The notes under the pieces were generated by a model, which worked only from the letters and a program-made list of their open reading frames with translations, had not been told where the DNA came from and searched no databases. The position numbers and the translations under genes were made by a program. A DNA stretch of 64,000 nt from Xylophilus ampelinus (GTDB taxonomy: Bacteria > Pseudomonadota > Gammaproteobacteria > Burkholderiales > Burkholderiaceae_C). How positions within the stretch are numbered: position 1 is the first letter of the stretch; each line of letters begins with the position of its first letter. The stretch is taken from NCBI RefSeq assembly GCF_901875635.1, contig NZ_CABFMN010000072.1, forward strand, positions 25,916-89,915. Direction: 5' to 3'. This document shows, piece after piece, positions 17,978-27,293 of the stretch.

Positions 17978-18766
17978 ATGGCGCTCTACCACGAGGTGCA
18001 TGGCGAAGGCCGCCCCGGTGCGCCCAGCGTGCTGCTGTCCTCGGGCCTGGGCGGCTCGGCCGGCTTCTGGCGGCCGCAGATCTCGGCGCTGGTCGAGGCC
18101 GGATGGCGCGTGGTGGCCTACGACCAGCGCGGCACCGGCCGCAGCCCGGCCGACCTGCCGGCGGACCACGCCATCGCCGACATGGCCCGTGACGTGGCCG
18201 AAGTGATGGACGCCACCGGCACCGCACGCTGCCATCTCGTGGGCCATGCCCTGGGCGGGCTGGTGGGCCTACAGCTGGCGCTGGATGCGCCCGAACGCGT
18301 GGCCGGCCTGGTGCTGGTCAACGCCTGGTCGCAGCCCAACCCCCATTCGGCCCGCTGCTTCGACGCCCGCCTCGCACTGCTGGCTGCGGGCGGTGCGCGC
18401 GCCTATGTGCAGGCGCAGCCCATCTTCCTGTACCCGGCCGACTGGGCCGCGGCCCATGCCGAGCAGGTGCAGGCCGAGGTAGAGCACGCCATCGAGCACT
18501 TCCCGGGCGACGCCAACATGCGGACACGCATCGGCGCGCTGCGCGCCTTCGACGTCGATGCGCGCCTGCACGAAGTCGCAGCGCCCACCCTGGTGGCCTG
18601 CGCGCAAGACGACGTGCTGGTGCCGTGGACCATGTCGCTGCGCCTGGCCGAGCGCCTGCCACGCGCCACCCTCGAGCGCAGCGCCCATGGCGGCCATGCG
18701 CACAGCGTGACCGACCCGGCACGCTTCAACACCACGCTGCTGACCTTCCTGGCACGGCAGCACTGA
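17978..18766 (+). CDS. rutD: RutD, alpha/beta-hydrolase-fold protein of the Rut pathway
   Basis: 262 residues from the ATG 8 bp behind rutC. The fold is that of alpha/beta hydrolases, with [10 protein letters not shown] and a C-terminal GGHAHSVTD. The nucleophile elbow reads GHALGG, so alanine (residue 91) stands where hydrolases have serine. The E. coli RutD also has GHALG there, so this is a family trait and not damage. The protein has been named aminoacrylate hydrolase, but without the serine a classical mechanism is unlikely. LFLYPADW-like text ([10 protein letters not shown]) further supports the RutD call. Confidence 0.9.
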   Translation: MALYHEVHGEGRPGAPSVLLSSGLGGSAGFWRPQISALVEAGWRVVAYDQRGTGRSPADLPADHAIADMARDVAEVMDATGTARCHLVGHALGGLVGLQLALDAPERVAGLVLVNAWSQPNPHSARCFDARLALLAAGGARAYVQAQPIFLYPADWAAAHAEQVQAEVEHAIEHFPGDANMRTRIGALRAFDVDARLHEVAAPTLVACAQDDVLVPWTMSLRLAERLPRATLERSAHGGHAHSVTDPARFNTTLLTFLARQH

Positions 18767-18792
18767 ATTCCTTGGCCATTCCTTTTCCGACC

Positions 18793-19383
18793 ATGTCCCA
18801 CTCCCTGGACGATCGCGCCCTTGCCGCGCTCTTCACCGAGGCCCGCACCCACAACGGCTGGACCGACGAGCCGGTCGCCGACTCGCTGCTGCAGCAGGTC
18901 TATGACCTCGCCCGCCTGGGCCCCACCTCGGCCAACTGCTCGCCAGGCCGCTTCGTCTTCGTGCGCACGCCCGAGGGAAAGGAACGGCTGCGGCCCACCC
19001 TGTCGGCCGGCAACCTCGACAAGACCATGGCCGCGCCGGTGACGGTGATCTGCGCGTGGGACGCTCGCTTCTACGACCAGTTGCCCACGCTCTTTCCGCA
19101 TGTGGATGCACGCCCCTGGTTCACCGGCAGCGCCGAGGTAGCGCATCACACCGCCTTCCTCAACGCCACGCTGCAGGCCGGCTACTTGCTGCTGGCCGCG
19201 CGCGCATTGGGCCTGGACGCGGGTCCGATGGCGGGCTTCGACAAGGCGCAGGTCGACGCCGCCTTCTTCGCCGGTACCGACTGGCGCACCAACTTCCTGA
19301 TCAACCTGGGCCATGGCGATGCATCGAAGCTCAAGGGCCGCCTGCCGCGCCTGGCCTTCGACGAAGCCTGCCGCCTGGCCTGA
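18793..19383 (+). CDS. rutE: Malonic semialdehyde reductase RutE (nitroreductase fold)
   Basis: 196 residues of the nitroreductase family. [17 protein letters not shown] near the start is the FMN-binding segment (S-x-N-x-x-P). It reduces the toxic malonic semialdehyde to 3-hydroxypropionate with NAD(P)H. Start chosen at 18793, where length matches E. coli RutE; the gene is 26 bp behind rutD. Confidence 0.93.
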   Translation: MSHSLDDRALAALFTEARTHNGWTDEPVADSLLQQVYDLARLGPTSANCSPGRFVFVRTPEGKERLRPTLSAGNLDKTMAAPVTVICAWDARFYDQLPTLFPHVDARPWFTGSAEVAHHTAFLNATLQAGYLLLAARALGLDAGPMAGFDKAQVDAAFFAGTDWRTNFLINLGHGDASKLKGRLPRLAFDEACRLA

Positions 19384-19431
19384 GGTCCCGCTCACCCGAC
19401 GTCGACTGCCCCTCCCTTCGAAGGAACCGAG

Positions 19432-19977
19432 ATGACGACGATGTCCACCGCCCCCGTTTGCACCGCACCACGGGCCGTTTGCCGGGGCACCACGCCGCTC
19501 GAGCGCGGCGACTACCGCAATGCGATGGCCCGCCTGGGTGCGGCCGTCAACATCATCACGACCGACGGGCCGGCGGGCCGAGCAGGCTTCACGGCCTCGG
19601 CCGTGTGCAGCGTGACGGACGACCCGCCCACCCTCCTGATCTGCCTGAACCGCAGTGCCTCGGTCTACCCCGCCTTCCAGGCCAACGGCGCGCTGTGCGT
19701 GAACGTGCTGGGCGCCGGCCAGCAACAGCTGTCGAACCTGTTCGGCGGCAAGACACCGATGGACGAGCGCTTCGCCGCCGCACAGTGGCATGCCAGCCGA
19801 AGCGGCGTGCCCGTGCTGGCCGAAGCTGCCGCGACTTTCGAATGCCGCGTGGCCGGCCGCACCGCGGTCGGCACGCACGACGTGCTCTTCTGCGAAGTGG
19901 AGGTGGTGCGCGTGGGCAGCGCGGCGCACGGCCTCGTCTACTTCGACCGGCGCTACCACGACCTGCGGCCGCAGTAA
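19432..19977 (+). CDS. rutF: FMN reductase RutF
   Basis: 181 residues of the flavin reductase domain family. [19 protein letters not shown] at the start of the domain, the [21 protein letters not shown] flavin-contact strands in order and the terminal YFDRRYHDL segment are typical of RutF. It reduces FMN with NADH for RutA. It is the last gene of the operon; no rutG permease gene follows. rutR, convergent, ends 35 bp away. Confidence 0.93.
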   Translation: MTTMSTAPVCTAPRAVCRGTTPLERGDYRNAMARLGAAVNIITTDGPAGRAGFTASAVCSVTDDPPTLLICLNRSASVYPAFQANGALCVNVLGAGQQQLSNLFGGKTPMDERFAAAQWHASRSGVPVLAEAAATFECRVAGRTAVGTHDVLFCEVEVVRVGSAAHGLVYFDRRYHDLRPQ

Positions 19978-20012
19978 CAGGAAACACCCCCAAAAAGCCG
20001 CTCCGCGGGTGC

Positions 20013-20744
20013 TCAGGCTGGGACAGCGGCCGGCACGCAGATGCCGTCCAGCACCAGGCGCTGGACGTTCTCCACTGTCTCTTCGAAGAAGGCCGCATCC
20101 TGCAGTGTGCGGCCGGAGATGGCCTGGACCTGCACCGCGAAGTCGGCGTAGTGCTGCGTGAGGGCCCACAGGCCGAACACCAGGTGGTGCGGCGCCACAG
20201 GCCGCAGTCGGCCCGAGCGCACCCATTCAGCGATCACCTCGGATTTGCGGGCCACCAGGGTGCTCAGCTCACGGTCCAGTTCGTCGCGCAGCAGCGGTGC
20301 CCCCTGAATCATCTCCAGGCAGAACAGGCGTGAGGCATCTGGCCGGTCGCGCGAGATCACCAGCTTGCGACGGATATAGCCGGCGATGGCCTCGCGCGGA
20401 TCCTGCTCGGCACTGAATCCGCGCAACGGTTCCAGCCAGACGTGCAACAGCTCGCGCAGCACGCTCACGTACAGCTCTTCCTTGTTAGCGAAGTAATAGA
20501 GCAGGTTGCTCTTGGAGACATCGGCGCGCGCGGCCACCTGGTCCACGCTGGTGCCGTGCAGGCCGTAGCGCGAGAACAGTCCCAGCGCCGCGGACAGGAT
20601 CACGCTGCGCTTGTCCTCGGCCTGGCGCGGCCGGCGCGCGACGCGCGGGTGCGCGGTCGGCGCCGGCTTCCTCCCCACGCGCTCGGCACTGCGCTTGCGC
20701 ACCTCGGCCGGCGCCTTCTTCTTCGCCGCAGGTGGTCTGGCCAT
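20013..20744 (-). CDS. rutR: TetR-family regulator RutR
   Basis: 243 residues. After a basic N-terminal stretch of about 44 residues (many Lys, Arg, Pro, Ala), the TetR DNA-binding domain runs ILSAALGLFSRYGLHGTSV...VAARADVSKSNLLYYF. The rest matches RutR (LFCLEMIQGAPLL, FGLWALTQHYADFAVQV). RutR represses rut genes and lets go when uracil or thymine binds. It is convergent with rutF and divergent from the dioxygenase operon, whose control region holds a RutR-like site. The start at 20744 has AGGACG upstream. Confidence 0.92.
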   Translation of the reverse strand: MARPPAAKKKAPAEVRKRSAERVGRKPAPTAHPRVARRPRQAEDKRSVILSAALGLFSRYGLHGTSVDQVAARADVSKSNLLYYFANKEELYVSVLRELLHVWLEPLRGFSAEQDPREAIAGYIRRKLVISRDRPDASRLFCLEMIQGAPLLRDELDRELSTLVARKSEVIAEWVRSGRLRPVAPHHLVFGLWALTQHYADFAVQVQAISGRTLQDAAFFEETVENVQRLVLDGICVPAAVPA

Positions 20745-20950
20745 CGGGCGTCCTTTTCCTTTTCGTTGTTGTCGGCATGCGTTGCAGGCCCTGTCACGGC
20801 ACGCCTGCATCGACCGTTGCGAATCGCGTACCAGCCTGCGCGCACCACCAACGAGCTTCGCGCACCTGGGCCATCCTTGATCTGCACCAAGACACCGCAG
20901 CACGGCCGAATGGCGTGCATGCAGTGCATCGTACGCAGGCCGGCGAGCGT

Positions 20951-20966
20951 TTGTCCATTTGGTCCA
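20951..20966 (+). promoter_or_regulatory. RutR-like operator upstream of the dioxygenase operon
   Basis: TTGTCCATTTGGTCCA has the CCA-TT-TGG core of the rutA operator, including the same central TT, with one change in each arm against TTGACCA-NN-TGGTCAA. It lies between divergent rutR and the dioxygenase gene at 21027 and touches the sigma-54 element (2-bp gap), a position suited to repression. Confidence 0.75.
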
Positions 20967-20968
20967 AC

Positions 20969-20985
20969 TGGCACGGTCGTTGCAA
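20969..20985 (+). promoter_or_regulatory. Sigma-54 (-24/-12) promoter of the dioxygenase/nucleoside transport operon
   Basis: TGGCACGGTCGTTGCAA is a full match to TGGCACG-N4-TTGCA with GG and GC 10 bases apart. The first ATG of the operon is 42 bp further on. With the rutA element, this points to shared nitrogen control of both operons. NtrC sites are not convincing here: only half-sites such as TGCACCA near 20882 are seen. Confidence 0.82.
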
Positions 20986-21026
20986 ACGGCTTCTGCCGAA
21001 AGCCCTTCCGCGCATCGAGACGCTCC

Positions 21027-22019
21027 ATGACCCTCATGACCGTTCCCATCATCGACCTTGCGCCCTACCTCTCGGGCACGGCCGAGGAAAAAGCCGCGCT
21101 GGCGCGTCAGGTCGACGAGGCCTGTCGCAGCATCGGCTTCCTGGTGATCACCCACCACGGCATCGACCCGGCGCTCATCGCGCGCGTCTCGGCCCTGTCG
21201 CGCCAGTTCTTCGACATGCCGCTGGTTGAGAAGCGCAAGGTGGACCGCCCGCGCGACGACGCGGTGCGCGGCTACAGCGCCGTCGGCGAGGAAGGCCTGT
21301 CGTACAGCCTCGAAGAAGCCACGCCGGGTGACCTGAAGGAATCGTTTTCGATCGGTCCCTCGAACGTGCCCGACGACGACTACCACCGCGGCCCCACCGC
21401 CGGGCCCCACTTCGAGCCCAACAGCTGGCCGCCGATCGAGGGCTTCCGCGAGGCCTACGAGCAGTACTTCGAGGCCATGAGCGACCTCTCGCGCTCGCTC
21501 ATGCGCATCTTCGCGCTGGCGCTGGAACTGCCCGAGACCTACTTCGACGACAAGATCGACAAGCACATCAGCATGTTCCGCGTGCTGTCGTACCCACCCC
21601 AGCGCGAGGCGCCGCTGCCCGGCCAGTTGCGCGCCGGCGCGCACAGCGACTACGGCAGCCTGACCATCGTGCTGCCCGACGACAAGGGCCTGCAGGTGCA
21701 GAACAAGGCCGGCGATTGGGTGGACGTGCCGATGGTCGAGGGCGGTCTGGTCGTCAACATCGCCGACCTGATGATGCAGTGGACCAACGACCAGTGGGTC
21801 TCGACCATGCACCGCGTGGTCAACCCGCCCTTCGAGGTGGCGCAGACCAACCGCCGGCAGTCGCTGGTGTTCTTTCACCAGCCCAACTACGACGCCATGG
21901 TCGAGTGCCTGACCACCTGCCTGGCCCCGGGCGAAAAGGCCAAGTACGCACCGATCTCCTCGGGTGACCATCTCACGTCCAAGTTCGTCAAGCAAACGAC
22001 CTTCGGCGGGACCAAGTGA
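21027..22019 (+). CDS. 2-oxoglutarate/Fe(II) dioxygenase, isopenicillin N synthase family (copy 1)
   Basis: 330 residues. Iron ligands His206 and Asp208 (AGAHSDYGSL) and His262 (TMHRVVNPP), and the 2-oxoglutarate-binding Arg277-x-Ser279 (RRQSLVFF) are all in place. The N-terminal VPIIDLAPYL and SIGFLVITHHG are the family's entry motifs. Such enzymes hydroxylate a small substrate while converting 2-oxoglutarate to succinate. Thymine 7-hydroxylase and pyrimidine nucleoside hydroxylases of fungi belong to this superfamily, which fits a first gene behind a RutR-like operator. An ATG 9 bp later is also possible. It is clearly less like the two other copies in this operon than they are to each other. 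Confidence 0.88.
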   Translation: MTLMTVPIIDLAPYLSGTAEEKAALARQVDEACRSIGFLVITHHGIDPALIARVSALSRQFFDMPLVEKRKVDRPRDDAVRGYSAVGEEGLSYSLEEATPGDLKESFSIGPSNVPDDDYHRGPTAGPHFEPNSWPPIEGFREAYEQYFEAMSDLSRSLMRIFALALELPETYFDDKIDKHISMFRVLSYPPQREAPLPGQLRAGAHSDYGSLTIVLPDDKGLQVQNKAGDWVDVPMVEGGLVVNIADLMMQWTNDQWVSTMHRVVNPPFEVAQTNRRQSLVFFHQPNYDAMVECLTTCLAPGEKAKYAPISSGDHLTSKFVKQTTFGGTK

Positions 22020-22405
22020 TGGCTCATCTTTCCTACGTCAACGTCTTTGCCAAGGACGTCGTCGCGCTGAGTGGCTTCTACCAGCGCGTGTTCGGCTTCC
22101 CCGAGATCGAGGCCATCCGCTCGCCCATCTTCCGCGGGCTGAACACGGGCAGGAGCAGCCTGGGCTTCAACGCCCTCGATGCCTACGAGTTGCTGCACCT
22201 GGCCGAGTTCTCGGACACCAAAGGCGTGAAGTTCCTGCTCAACATCGACGTCGACAGCCGCGAGGACGTGGACCGCATGGTGCCCGTTGCGCTGGGGGCC
22301 GGCGCCACGCTGATCAAGCCGCCCTACGTCACCTACTACAACTGGTACCAGGCGGTGCTGCTCGATCCCGAGGGCAACGTCTTCCGCATCAACTTCATGA
22401 TGTGA
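22019..22405 (+). CDS. VOC (glyoxalase/bleomycin resistance fold) protein
   Basis: 128 residues with the vicinal oxygen chelate layout: a beta strand start (HLSYVNVFAKDVVALSGFYQRVFGF) and an end (QAVLLDPEGNVFRINFM) that is typical of the fold. Its ATG shares one base with the upstream stop; a GTG 3 bp earlier is an alternative. Metal ligands of true glyoxalases are only partly recognisable, so the reaction is unknown. Between a dioxygenase and a nucleoside-binding protein, it might process or isomerise an oxidised product. Confidence 0.8.
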   Translation: MAHLSYVNVFAKDVVALSGFYQRVFGFPEIEAIRSPIFRGLNTGRSSLGFNALDAYELLHLAEFSDTKGVKFLLNIDVDSREDVDRMVPVALGAGATLIKPPYVTYYNWYQAVLLDPEGNVFRINFMM

Positions 22406-22497
22406 CGCGCCGGCCGGCCGGCGCCGGGGCGGCACTGTTCGTGCTTTTTCACCCTTCCTGCTTCCTCTCTCCCTCTTCCTTCCTGCTGGAGGTCCCC

Positions 22498-23595
22498 ATG
22501 TTGTCCAAGCGCTTTCCCCGCATGAGCGTGGCCCTGGCCGGCGCTGCCGTGCTGCTGTCGGCCGGCACCGCCCATGCCCAGGCCGGCTTCAGCCTGAGCG
22601 GCAAGCCCGTCATCGCGATGCTGTACTACGGCCCCAAGAACGACGGCGGCTGGACGCAGGCCTTCGACGAGGCCCGCGTGAAGATCGAGGCCGCGCTGGG
22701 CCAGAAGATCCAGTTCGTGGAGAACGTAGGCGAGGACGCCTCGGTCATCAAGCCGGCCGCCGAGCGCTACATCTCGCGCGGCGCCAACATCGTGATCGGC
22801 ACCGCCTTCGGCCAGTCCGACGCCTTCAAGGACCTGGCGGCCAAGTACCCCAAGGTGGCCTTCCTCAACGGGTCGGGCACCACCAACGGGCCCAACCTCG
22901 AATCCTTCTACGGCCGCACCTACGAGAGCCAGTACCTGTGCGGCATGGCCGCCGGCGCCGCCAGCAAGACGGGCAAGCTGGGCTTCGTGGCCGCCAACCC
23001 CTTCGGCGTGGTGAACTGGACCATCAACGCCTTCGCGCTGGGCGCGCAGAAGATGAACCCCAACGCCACGGTGAACGTGATCTACACCGGCACCTGGAAC
23101 GACCCGGTCAAGGAACGCGCTGCCGCCACCGCCCTGATCGACCAGGGCGCCGACGTGATCGGCCAGCACGTCGATTCGCCCACGCCGCAGATCGTGGCGC
23201 AGGAGCGCGGCGTGTACGGCACCGGCCACCACCGCGACCTGCGGCAGTTCGCGCCCAAGGCCACGCTGTGCTCGTCGGTGTGGGTGTGGGACCGCTTCCT
23301 GATTCCCGAACTCAAGAAGGTCATTGCCGGCAACTGGAAGCCCGAGCCCTACGGCGCCTTCATCCCCATGAGCGGCGGCGGCACCGACATCGCTGGCTTC
23401 GGCCCCGCCGTGCCGGCCGACAAGGTCAAGGTGATCCAGGCCGAGCGCGAAGCCATCCTGAAGGGCAGGCAGGTCTACGCCGGCCCGCTGAAGGACCGCG
23501 ACGGCAAGGAGCGCGTGGCGGCAGGCGCCGTGCTGCCGGACGCGGACCTCTGGAAGATGGACTGGTTCGTCAAGGGCGTCGTGACGCAGAAGTGA
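22498..23595 (+). CDS. BMP-family ABC transporter substrate-binding protein (copy 1)
   Basis: 365 residues with a Sec signal peptide (hydrophobic stretch at about residues 10-22, cut after AHA). There is no lipobox cysteine. The mature part is the BMP/PnrA type that binds purine or pyrimidine nucleosides: PVIAMLYYGPKNDGGWTQAF, GANIVIGTAFGQSD, WDPVKE-like WNDPVKERAAA, and GQHVDSPTPQ. It would deliver nucleosides or bases to the ABC complex at 25782-29362. It lies 92 bp behind the VOC gene, the largest gap of the operon. Confidence 0.9.
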   Translation: MLSKRFPRMSVALAGAAVLLSAGTAHAQAGFSLSGKPVIAMLYYGPKNDGGWTQAFDEARVKIEAALGQKIQFVENVGEDASVIKPAAERYISRGANIVIGTAFGQSDAFKDLAAKYPKVAFLNGSGTTNGPNLESFYGRTYESQYLCGMAAGAASKTGKLGFVAANPFGVVNWTINAFALGAQKMNPNATVNVIYTGTWNDPVKERAAATALIDQGADVIGQHVDSPTPQIVAQERGVYGTGHHRDLRQFAPKATLCSSVWVWDRFLIPELKKVIAGNWKPEPYGAFIPMSGGGTDIAGFGPAVPADKVKVIQAEREAILKGRQVYAGPLKDRDGKERVAAGAVLPDADLWKMDWFVKGVVTQK

Positions 23596-23609
23596 GCGCA
23601 GCGCAAGCC

Positions 23610-24608
23610 ATGAGCATTCCCATGATCGACCTGGGCCGCAACCTCGATTGCACGGCCCCACTCGCCCGCCAGACGGCCACCGAGCTGTACCAGGCGCTGA
23701 GCACCATCGGCTTCGCCTACATCCGCGGGCACACGGTGAGCGCGCAGACACGCGAGGCAGCCTTCGCGGCCTCGCGCGAGTTCCATGCCTCGCCGTTGGA
23801 GAAGAAGAACCTGCTGGCCATCAATGCCGCGCACCGTGGCTACATGCCGCTGGAGAGCAACACCATCGTCACCTCCTCCATCGCGCGCGTGAGCCGGCCC
23901 AATCTCAGCGAATCGCTGATGCTGATGCACGAGCTGCCCGCCGACGACCCGGGCCTGCTGGCGGGGCTGCCCATGCAGGGGCCCAACCAGTGGCCGGACT
24001 GGATTCCCGACTTCAAGCCGCGTGTGCAGCAGTACATCGCCGAAGTCGACGCGGTGGCCCGCTACATCGTGCAGTTGGTCGCCATGAGCCTGGACCTGCC
24101 GGCGCATGCGCTGGACCCGTACTTCGAAAAGCCCACCACCTTTCTGCGCATGCTGCACTATCCGCCGCAGGCGCCGGACGACCAGGCCAACTTCGGCTCG
24201 GCTCCGCACACCGACTACGGCTTCGTCACGCTGCTGGCGCAGGACGATTCGGGTGGCCTGCAGGTGCGTCCGCGCGTCGGCGAATGGATCGACGCACCGC
24301 CGATCGAGGACGCCTTCGTGCTCAACGTGGCGGATATGCTCTCGCGCTGGACCAACGGGCGCTTCATGTCCACGCCCCACCGCGTGATCAACCGCTCGGG
24401 CAAGGACCGCTATGCGCTGCCCTACTTCCTGGACACCAGCATGGACGCGGTCATCGAATGCCTGCCCACCTGCGTGGACGCGGAGCATCCGGCCAAGTAC
24501 CCGCCCATGCGCTACGGCGACCGGCTCATGGAACACATGAGCAAGAACTACGACTACCGCAAGTCACCGGCTGCCGCGCCCGGAGCCGCCCAGGCCGTCC
24601 AGGCCTGA
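23610..24608 (+). CDS. 2-oxoglutarate/Fe(II) dioxygenase, isopenicillin N synthase family (copy 2)
   Basis: 332 residues. His200 and Asp202 (APHTDYGFVTLL) and His257 (STPHRVINRSG) are the iron ligands; RYALPYFL carries the 2-oxoglutarate arginine region. It starts 14 bp behind the first BMP gene. By eye it agrees with copy 3 at most positions, including long shared blocks such as MQGPNQWPDW and FAASREFHAS, so the two derive from a duplication. Substrate unknown; a pyrimidine, purine or nucleoside is inferred from the operon. Confidence 0.88.
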   Translation: MSIPMIDLGRNLDCTAPLARQTATELYQALSTIGFAYIRGHTVSAQTREAAFAASREFHASPLEKKNLLAINAAHRGYMPLESNTIVTSSIARVSRPNLSESLMLMHELPADDPGLLAGLPMQGPNQWPDWIPDFKPRVQQYIAEVDAVARYIVQLVAMSLDLPAHALDPYFEKPTTFLRMLHYPPQAPDDQANFGSAPHTDYGFVTLLAQDDSGGLQVRPRVGEWIDAPPIEDAFVLNVADMLSRWTNGRFMSTPHRVINRSGKDRYALPYFLDTSMDAVIECLPTCVDAEHPAKYPPMRYGDRLMEHMSKNYDYRKSPAAAPGAAQAVQA

Positions 24609-24652
24609 AGGCCGGCCTTCCATTTCCCCGCTTTTCCGTACTGGACTTCCTC

Positions 24653-25741
24653 ATGCGCGTTTCGCGTCGCCTCGGCCTCCTTTCCCTCACGCTGCCCCTC
24701 GCTTGTGCGCTGGTCTCGCCGGCCTCGGCCCAGGGCTTCACACTCAAGGGCGAACCCAAGATCGCCATGCTGCTCTTCGGCCCGCGCACCGACGGCGGCT
24801 GGACGCAGGCCTTCGAGGAAGCCCGCGTGAAGATGGAAAAGGAACTGGGCGCCAAGATCCAGTTCGTGGAAAGCATTCCCGAGGACGCGTCCATCATCAA
24901 GCCCACGGCCGAGCGCTTCATCGCGCGCGGCGCCAACATCGTGATCGGCACCGCCTTCGGCTATTCGGACAGCTTCAAGGACCTGGCGGCCAAGTATCCG
25001 AACGTGGCGTTCCTGAACGCCTCGGGCACCACCAACGCAGCCAACCTCGAGTCCTTCTACGGCCGCACCTACGAAAGCCAGTACCTGTGCGGCTTGGCCG
25101 CGGGCGCGGCATCCAAGACCGGCAAGCTGGGCTTCGTGGCCGGCAACCCGGTGGGCAGCGTCAACTGGACCATCAACGCCTTCGCATTGGGCGCGCAGAA
25201 GGCCAACCCCAAGGCCACGGTGAACGTGATCTACACCGGCGCCTGGAACGATCCGGTCAAGGAACGCGCTGCCGCCTCGGCCTTGCTGGACCAGGGCATC
25301 GACGTCATCGGCCAGCATGTGGACACGCCCACGCCGCAGATCGTGGCGCAGGAGCGCGGGCGCCACGGCACGGGCCTGCACCGCGACATGAGCGCCTATG
25401 CCCCCAAGGCCACGCTGTGCTCGGCCGTCTGGGCTTGGGACCGCTTCCTGGTGCCCGAGGTGCGCAAGGTCATCGCCGGCAACTGGACGCCGCCGGCGCA
25501 GGGCGCGCTGGTGCCCATGAGCGGCGGGGGCACCGACATCGCGCTGGGCGCGGTCCTCCCCAAGGAGCTGGCAGCCCGCGTGATGGCCGAGCGCGACGCG
25601 CTGATGAAGGGCCGGCAGGTCTACGCCGGCCCGCTCAAGGACCGCGACGGCAAGGAGCGGGTGCCCGCGGGCGCCGTGCTGTCCGACGCGGACCTGTGGA
25701 AGATGGACTGGTTCGTGCCAGGCGTCGTTACTCAGAAGTGA
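24653..25741 (+). CDS. BMP-family ABC transporter substrate-binding protein (copy 2)
   Basis: 362 residues with a Sec signal peptide ending ASAQ. It is a close paralogue of the protein at 22498-23595: KIQFVE, GANIVIGTAFG, NLESFYGRTYESQYLCG, VNWTINAFALGAQK and KGRQVYAGPLKDRDGKER are common to both. Two binding proteins served by one ATPase and permease set suggest two related ligands. The dioxygenase-plus-BMP pair appears twice in a row here, the mark of a tandem duplication. Confidence 0.9.
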   Translation: MRVSRRLGLLSLTLPLACALVSPASAQGFTLKGEPKIAMLLFGPRTDGGWTQAFEEARVKMEKELGAKIQFVESIPEDASIIKPTAERFIARGANIVIGTAFGYSDSFKDLAAKYPNVAFLNASGTTNAANLESFYGRTYESQYLCGLAAGAASKTGKLGFVAGNPVGSVNWTINAFALGAQKANPKATVNVIYTGAWNDPVKERAAASALLDQGIDVIGQHVDTPTPQIVAQERGRHGTGLHRDMSAYAPKATLCSAVWAWDRFLVPEVRKVIAGNWTPPAQGALVPMSGGGTDIALGAVLPKELAARVMAERDALMKGRQVYAGPLKDRDGKERVPAGAVLSDADLWKMDWFVPGVVTQK

Positions 25742-25781
25742 GGACCGTGGCGATGGGCCTTCCCGAACGGTCGACGCACCC

Positions 25782-27293
25782 ATGAGTGCCCACGCCAACG
25801 CCCTTCGGCTCACAGGCATCTGGAAGTCCTTTGACGGCTTCCAGGCCCTGGCCGATGCGCATTTCGACGCCCGTTGGGGCGAGGTGCATGCGCTGCTGGG
25901 CGAGAACGGCGCGGGCAAGTCCTCGCTGATGAACATTGCCGCCGGCCTGTATGCGCCCGAGCAGGGCGAACTGCTGGTGGACGACAACCCGGTGCGCCTG
26001 GCCGGTCCGCGCGACGCGGCGGCCCTGCACATCGGCATGGTGCACCAGCACTTCAAGCTGGTGCGGCCCTTCACCGTGGCCGAGAACATCCTGCTGGGCC
26101 ACCCGCTCGCGCAGGGCGAAGGGAGCCACCGGCGGCGCATGGCGCAGCTGGAGGAAGAGATCACTGCACGGGCTGCCGAGCTGGGCTTCGCCATCGACCC
26201 GCGGGCCCGCGTGGAGCGCCTGTCGATCGCCGAGCAGCAGCGCGTGGAGATCCTCAAGGTGCTGCTGGCGGGCGCGCGCATCCTGATCCTGGACGAGCCC
26301 ACGGCCGTGCTCACCGACCTGGAGGCCGAGCGCCTGCTGGCGACGGTGCATGCGCTGTCACGCCAGGGCGCCGCGGTGGCGCTGGTGACGCACAAGATGG
26401 CCGACGTGAAGACCTGGGCCGACCGCGTGACGGTGATGCGCGGCGGCCGCACGGTGGCCACGGTCGACCCCAAGGCCACGCCCATCGAGGAACTGGTGCG
26501 CCTGACCGTCGGCCAGTCGGTCGTGCCGAGCGTGGCGACGGCGGCCCCCGCGCTGCGCGGCGCGCCGCTGCTGACCTTGCGCGGCCTGCGCCTGCAGTCG
26601 TCCGGCCGCGCCGCGCTCGATGGAGTGGACCTGACGCTGCACGCCGGCCAGATCTACGGCCTGGCGGGCGTGGGCGGCAACGGCCAGGGTGAACTGGCCG
26701 AGGCGCTGATGGGCATGGCCGACGGGCTGGAAGGCACGATCACGCTGGCCGGCGAAGACGGGCCCGTGCACGGCCGGCTGCCCCACTTCGCCGCCATCCC
26801 GGCCGATCGCTACGGCCTTGCCCTCGCGGGCGGCCTGTCGGTGGTCGAGAACTTCGGCATCGGCCAGGTGCAGGCCGGCCGCTATGGCCCGGCCTGGCGG
26901 CTGGACCGCGCCCGCATGGCCGCCGACACGCGCGAGGCCGTGCAGGCCTTCGACGTGCAGGGCGTGCGCCACCCGAACCAGAAGGCGGCGCTGCTGTCGG
27001 GCGGCAACGCGCAGAAGCTGGTGCTGGCCCGCGAGTTCGGCCGCGCGCCACGGCTGGTGCTGGCCCACAGCCCCAGCCGCGGGCTGGACGTGCGCGCGAG
27101 CGCCGAGGTGCATGGCAGGCTGCGCGCGGCGCGTGATGCCGGCGCCGCGGTGCTGCTCATCAGCGAGGACCTCGACGAAGTGCTGGCCCTGGCCGACCGC
27201 GTGGGCGTGATGGCGCGCGGCCGCATCGTGGCCGAATTCAATCAACCCGCCGAGCGCCAGCAGATCGGCCAGGCCATGGTCGCGCATGACTGA
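25782..27293 (+). CDS. Nucleoside-type ABC transporter ATPase (double ABC domain, NupA/YufO type)
   Basis: 503 residues, two ABC domains in one chain. Domain 1 has Walker A GENGAGKSS, signature region LSIAEQQRVEI and Walker B LILDEPTAVL. Domain 2 begins near residue 250 with the altered Walker A GVGGNGQGE and signature LSGGNAQKLVLAREF, so it probably hydrolyses ATP poorly, as in relatives. Together with the two permeases it forms the importer for the BMP-bound ligand. The stop overlaps the next gene by 8 bp. Confidence 0.92.
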   Translation: MSAHANALRLTGIWKSFDGFQALADAHFDARWGEVHALLGENGAGKSSLMNIAAGLYAPEQGELLVDDNPVRLAGPRDAAALHIGMVHQHFKLVRPFTVAENILLGHPLAQGEGSHRRRMAQLEEEITARAAELGFAIDPRARVERLSIAEQQRVEILKVLLAGARILILDEPTAVLTDLEAERLLATVHALSRQGAAVALVTHKMADVKTWADRVTVMRGGRTVATVDPKATPIEELVRLTVGQSVVPSVATAAPALRGAPLLTLRGLRLQSSGRAALDGVDLTLHAGQIYGLAGVGGNGQGELAEALMGMADGLEGTITLAGEDGPVHGRLPHFAAIPADRYGLALAGGLSVVENFGIGQVQAGRYGPAWRLDRARMAADTREAVQAFDVQGVRHPNQKAALLSGGNAQKLVLAREFGRAPRLVLAHSPSRGLDVRASAEVHGRLRAARDAGAAVLLISEDLDEVLALADRVGVMARGRIVAEFNQPAERQQIGQAMVAHD

